DNA from: Verrucomicrobiota bacterium
GTDB taxonomy: Bacteria > Verrucomicrobiota > Verrucomicrobiia > Opitutales > Opitutaceae
Assembly: GCA_023410155.1 (NCBI GenBank)
Contig: JAEYQF010000233.1
Location: 1 to 8,763, forward strand
DNA length: 8,763 nucleotides
Direction: 5' to 3'
In this document: positions 6,025 to 8,763 of the stretch, one piece after another
Layout of the letters: each line of letters begins with the position of its first letter
How positions within the stretch are numbered: position 1 is the first letter of the stretch
The notes under the pieces: generated by a model
The model's database searches: none
Seen by the model: only the letters and a program-made list of their open reading frames with translations
Told to the model about the DNA's origin: nothing
Program-made: the position numbers and the translations under genes

Positions 6025-8391
6025 TTAGTCGCGCGCCTTGAGGGCGCTGACGAGATCGAGCTGGTTGAGCTTCCGTGCGGCCAGCAGCGCGGACAAGAGC
6101 GACGCCACCGCGACGATCAGCACGGCGAACGCATAATTGCCGCTGGTCAGAATCACCGGCAGTCGCACGAATTCCGTGTTTACCGTCTGGATGATCGCGG
6201 TCGCGAAGCCCGAGCCGACGAGCAAGCCCACCGGCATCGCAATCAGCGTGAGAATCACGAGTTCGCTCACGAGCACCGCGGCGACCTCGCGCTGCGTGAA
6301 ACCCACCACGCGCAACGTCGCGAGCTCGCGCCGCCGTTCGGAGAGCGAGATGCGCGCGCTGTTATACACGATGCCAAATGCCACGACCGTCGCGAAGGTC
6401 AGGTAGATCTTTTGAAGCAGCCCGATGCTCTCGGCGGTCGTCTTTCGAAAGCTCCCGCGGATGTTATCCTTGATCACGACGCTCGCGACGCGCGGCACCT
6501 TCTTCATCGTGGCGAGGAAACGCGCCCATTCGCCGCGCGCGACGGTGAGATACGCGCCGTTCATCCGATCGCCGTCACTGAGCGCGCGATTGAGCGCGTC
6601 GAATTCCATGAATGCCGCCGTGCCGGCGAAATCCTCGGAGAGCGCCGCTACCGGCACCGAGAAAATCGGACGCTCCCCCTCCAGCACGCGCACGGTGATC
6701 TCGTCGCCCAACTTCACTCCAAGCACGTCCGCGAGTTTGGCCGAGAGCACGATGCCGTGGGACGGCAACATGATCTGTTTCTCATCGGGACCGATCACGC
6801 GATTGAGCACCGCTTCGGCAGACACACCCGTGAGTCCGATGCGCCGCATGCGATTTCCTGCGCGCAGCTCCACCGCTGCCGCGCGCACCGGCTCCGCGTG
6901 AATGACGCCAGGCAAACTGCGAAATTCCGCCAGCGCACGCACGGGACCCGGCTCGATCATCGAGACGAACACCGTGTGCCGCTGCAGGAGGTCCCATTGA
7001 TAATCGAGCACGTAGTCGATGCCGTCGCGAAGCGCGCTCGGCACGACGAGAATGCCCGTCGCGAGCGCGAGCGCCGCGCACGTGAGCAGTGCACGAAACG
7101 GACGCCGCTCGATGTTGCGCAAAGCCATGCGCAGCGACACCGAAAGCCTCGATGCGAATCCGAGGCGCTCCGCCACCGACGCTCGAAAGTTGGCCGGCGG
7201 CTCTGGCCGCATCGCCTCCGCTGGCGGCAATCGCACCGCCGTGCGCACCGCGCCCCACACGCCGGTAATCGCCGCCAACGCACTCACCAGGACCGCGGCC
7301 ACCAGCACGTTTTTCGCGAGCAGGAATTCCAGCGCCGGAAATCGGAAAAAGAGATGATACATCTCCACCAACCGATGCCCGAGGGCGAAGCCGCCGACTG
7401 CGCCAAGCACCGTGCCCACGACCACGATCGCGAGTGCGAACCGGAAATAGTGCCAGCCGACCTGCGCGTTGCTGAAGCCACACGCCTTGAGCATGGCGAT
7501 CTGTTCGCGCTGCAGCGTGATCTGTCGGCCCATCACGGCGTTGGTCATGAACGCCGCCACGCTCAGGAATACCAGCGGGAAACCGATCGAGAGGCCCTGC
7601 AGGACACGGATCTCGTCGCGCAATCGCGTGTGCGACGGATGCGCTTCGCGACCATACGCGCCGCGGCCACCGTAGGGTTGCAGCACGCGATCCACCGCCG
7701 CGATCACCGCCTCCTCCGCCGCGCCCGGCGCCAGCGAGAGCGAGAGATTGTTGAACGCACCGTCGAGATTGCTCGCGGTCGCGAGCTCCTTGTAAGGCAT
7801 CCAAAATACCCCGTAGGTGCGATTGTCCGGCAGCGCTGCGCCCGGCGGCGCTTCGAAAACGAACTCCGGTGAAAGCACGATGCCGGCGATGCGGAAGGTC
7901 TGTTTCCGTCCGTAGAGGATCGCCGAAATCGCGTCGCCCGGCTTCAGCCCGTGCGCGCTGGCGAACGCTTCGCCGACGAGAATTTCTCCGGGCGAGCCGC
8001 GACCGGTGAGAATGCGGCCGCTCCGCAGATAAAGGCGATTGAGCACGAGATCGCCTTCTTCCGGCAGCGATTGGATCAACCCCACCGCCGGCTCCGGCAT
8101 GCCGGGAATGTCGAGCGTCGCCTGCAGGGCGATGCCAGTCTCCACGCGCGCCACGCCAGGAATCGCCGCGATGCGCTCGGCGACTGACTCCGGAGCGCGT
8201 TTCAAACGCACGAACACGTCCGCAAAACGATGCTCGCGGTAATACGTGTCCCGCGTCGTCTCGAGCGAGAGGATCAGCGAGCGCGTCATGATCATCATCG
8301 CCAGTCCGCACGCCATCACGAGCGCGACCGCGAGCGCCTGCGATTTGATCGCGCGCAGATCGCGCAGGAGCTTGCGATCGAGGAGACTCAT
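6025..8391 (-). CDS. ABC transporter permease, tandem FtsX/MacB-like domains
   Basis: Inner-membrane permease of a type VII (MacB/LolCE-like) ABC system. The 788 residues form two similar halves, each with one membrane helix, a large periplasmic domain and then three membrane helices. Membrane segments are at about 17-43, 266-290, 315-340 and 360-383 in the first half, and 432-453, 662-682, 707-733 and 750-771 in the second. The periplasmic domains are about 44-260 and 455-655. Each half has the family's cytoplasmic coupling motif after its second helix: REQIAMLKACGFSNAQV (295-311) and RRRELATLRVVGFTQREV (686-703). Duplication within one chain lets a single protein supply both permease halves. 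The ATG is supported by GGAGGT 6 nt upstream. It lies between the ATPase gene (127 nt upstream) and the adaptor gene (15 nt downstream). Whether it exports a compound, a lipoprotein or a lipid cannot be decided from the sequence. Confidence 0.93.
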   Translation of the reverse strand: MSLLDRKLLRDLRAIKSQALAVALVMACGLAMMIMTRSLILSLETTRDTYYREHRFADVFVRLKRAPESVAERIAAIPGVARVETGIALQATLDIPGMPEPAVGLIQSLPEEGDLVLNRLYLRSGRILTGRGSPGEILVGEAFASAHGLKPGDAISAILYGRKQTFRIAGIVLSPEFVFEAPPGAALPDNRTYGVFWMPYKELATASNLDGAFNNLSLSLAPGAAEEAVIAAVDRVLQPYGGRGAYGREAHPSHTRLRDEIRVLQGLSIGFPLVFLSVAAFMTNAVMGRQITLQREQIAMLKACGFSNAQVGWHYFRFALAIVVVGTVLGAVGGFALGHRLVEMYHLFFRFPALEFLLAKNVLVAAVLVSALAAITGVWGAVRTAVRLPPAEAMRPEPPANFRASVAERLGFASRLSVSLRMALRNIERRPFRALLTCAALALATGILVVPSALRDGIDYVLDYQWDLLQRHTVFVSMIEPGPVRALAEFRSLPGVIHAEPVRAAAVELRAGNRMRRIGLTGVSAEAVLNRVIGPDEKQIMLPSHGIVLSAKLADVLGVKLGDEITVRVLEGERPIFSVPVAALSEDFAGTAAFMEFDALNRALSDGDRMNGAYLTVARGEWARFLATMKKVPRVASVVIKDNIRGSFRKTTAESIGLLQKIYLTFATVVAFGIVYNSARISLSERRRELATLRVVGFTQREVAAVLVSELVILTLIAMPVGLLVGSGFATAIIQTVNTEFVRLPVILTSGNYAFAVLIVAVASLLSALLAARKLNQLDLVSALKARD

Positions 8392-8397
8392 GCAGCG

Positions 8398-8403
8398 ACC
8401 TCC
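8398..8403 (-). promoter_or_regulatory. Shine-Dalgarno of the permease gene
   Basis: On the minus strand GGAGGT lies 6 nt before the permease ATG. It is a near-perfect match to the 16S rRNA 3' end and the strongest ribosome binding site in the window. It fixes the permease start at 8391 and suggests that this gene is initiated independently rather than only by coupling to the ATPase gene. Confidence 0.75.
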
Positions 8404-8438
8404 GCCTCACTCCGTCCCCGGCCTGGTAATTGTTCTCT

Positions 8439-8479
8439 TTCGCGTTCTCGGATCAGCAGGCGAGAGCGAGAACGACGAA
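8439..8479. repeat. Bulged inverted repeat in the ATPase-permease gap
   Basis: TTCGCGTTCTCG (8439-8450) pairs with CGAGAACG-CGAA (8467-8474 and 8476-8479), with one unpaired A at 8475 and a 16-nt loop, giving a 12-bp stem. It sits in the transcribed 127-nt spacer between the ABC ATPase and permease genes, ending about 48 nt before the permease start. It may influence mRNA processing or readthrough. No T-tract follows, so a simple terminator is unlikely. Confidence 0.45.
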
Positions 8480-8494
8480 CGAAAACGATTTCGT
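8479..8494. repeat. Short hairpin, 6-bp stem and 4-nt loop
   Basis: ACGAAA (8479-8484) and TTTCGT (8489-8494) are perfect reverse complements around ACGA. The segment AACGAT (8484-8489) can instead pair with ATCGTT (8503-8508), so the two folds compete. It lies 25 nt past the ATPase stop and abuts the larger inverted repeat. A stem this short could be chance; function is unproven. Confidence 0.3.
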
Positions 8495-8518
8495 GCGGAG
8501 ACATCGTTCAGCGGGTTT

Positions 8519-8763
8519 TCACCACTGCAACCCGCGCACCGGCTTGCGGTGAGAATTGCGCTGCTCGTGCACGATCTTGCCGTCGCGCATCGAGAGCACG
8601 CGATCGGCCATGTCGGCGAGGATGGCGTTGTGCGTGATGATCACCGCGAGGGTTCCGAGCTCGCGGTTGATGTGCTCGATCGCCTCGAGCACGGTGATTC
8701 CTGTGTGCACATCGAGCGCGCCTGTCGGCTCGTCGCACAAAAGCACTTCCGGCCGTTTCGCGG
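8519..8763 (-). CDS. ABC transporter ATP-binding protein, C-terminal part (LolD/MacB type)
   Basis: Nucleotide-binding subunit that powers the permease encoded next. Only about the last 80 residues are in the window; the 5' end, with the Walker A and signature motifs, lies beyond 8763. The reading frame runs open to the window edge (AKRPE precedes VLLCDEP), so the GTG near 8746 is an internal valine, not a start. Visible are Walker B with the catalytic glutamate (VLLCDE), the D-loop region PTGALD, and the H-loop His in ITHN (codon 8630-8632). The tail RVLSMRDGKIVHEQ is typical of the LolD/MacB/FtsE-like subgroup. The stop is TGA at 8519-8521. The gene is followed by a 127-nt spacer and then the permease gene on the same strand. 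Family assignment is confident; transported substrate unknown. Confidence 0.92.
   Translation of the reverse strand, partial: AKRPEVLLCDEPTGALDVHTGITVLEAIEHINRELGTLAVIITHNAILADMADRVLSMRDGKIVHEQRNSHRKPVRGLQW

Noticed and set aside
6295..6304. CGTGAAAC resembling a parS half-site in the permease gene.
   Set aside because: There is no matching left arm, and a single 8-base half-site is expected by chance.
6412..7872. Plus-strand open frame of 486 codons opposite the permease gene.
   Set aside because: The translation is an Arg/His-rich composition with no family motifs. It is fully antisense to a well-supported membrane protein gene.
6782..8410. Minus-strand 542-codon frame overlapping the permease in another frame.
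   Set aside because: It is an Arg/Ala/Gly-rich shadow frame. The permease frame has membrane helices, family motifs and a good ribosome binding site.
8519..8746. A complete small protein starting at the GTG near 8746.
   Set aside because: The frame stays open upstream to the window edge, and the codons before it (AKRPE) continue a normal ABC ATPase sequence. This is therefore the C-terminal part of a larger gene.

Overview
The window is GC-rich bacterial chromosomal DNA, tightly packed with genes, and carries no sign of mobile elements, phage, CRISPR arrays or RNA genes. The MnmE and MnmG proteins plus a two-membrane-type adaptor with an ABC transporter suggest a Gram-negative, diderm bacterium. 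Gene style, GC content and weak Shine-Dalgarno usage would fit Verrucomicrobiota (Opitutae-like). That assignment is an impression from the sequence, not the result of a search.

Left part (17-3894, minus strand): a tRNA-modification operon transcribed mnmE -> mnmG -> trmB. MnmE and MnmG together build the cmnm5/nm5 modification on wobble uridine 34. TrmB makes m7G46. The gaps are small: 33 nt between mnmE and mnmG, and a one-base TGATG overlap between mnmG and trmB. Inside the mnmG coding sequence, at 1775-1790, is a perfect 16-bp palindrome, TGTTCCACGTGGAACA. It matches the parS centromere sequence bound by chromosomal ParB proteins and lies in a short stretch of MnmG that looks inserted relative to the E. 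coli protein. This is the most notable item in the window and suggests the locus is close to the replication origin.

Middle (3895-4758): a 125-bp divergent gap, then pdxH on the plus strand (pyridoxamine/pyridoxine 5'-phosphate oxidase, last step of PLP synthesis/salvage). A 157-bp convergent gap follows with two inverted repeats. One is a perfect 12-bp-stem hairpin that probably separates the converging transcripts.

Right part (4759-8763, minus strand): an ABC export operon transcribed ATPase (5' end beyond the window) -> large tandem FtsX/MacB-type permease (788 aa, about 8 membrane segments) -> HlyD/MacA-type periplasmic adaptor. The three would form an inner-membrane transporter with a periplasmic adaptor that could connect to a TolC-like outer-membrane channel, which is not in the window. 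The substrate cannot be told. The gap between ATPase and permease holds hairpin-forming sequence that might adjust the relative expression of the two genes.

I see no clearly new multi-gene system here. The genes are recognisable families; the unusual features are the parS-like site embedded in mnmG and the structured intergenic regions.
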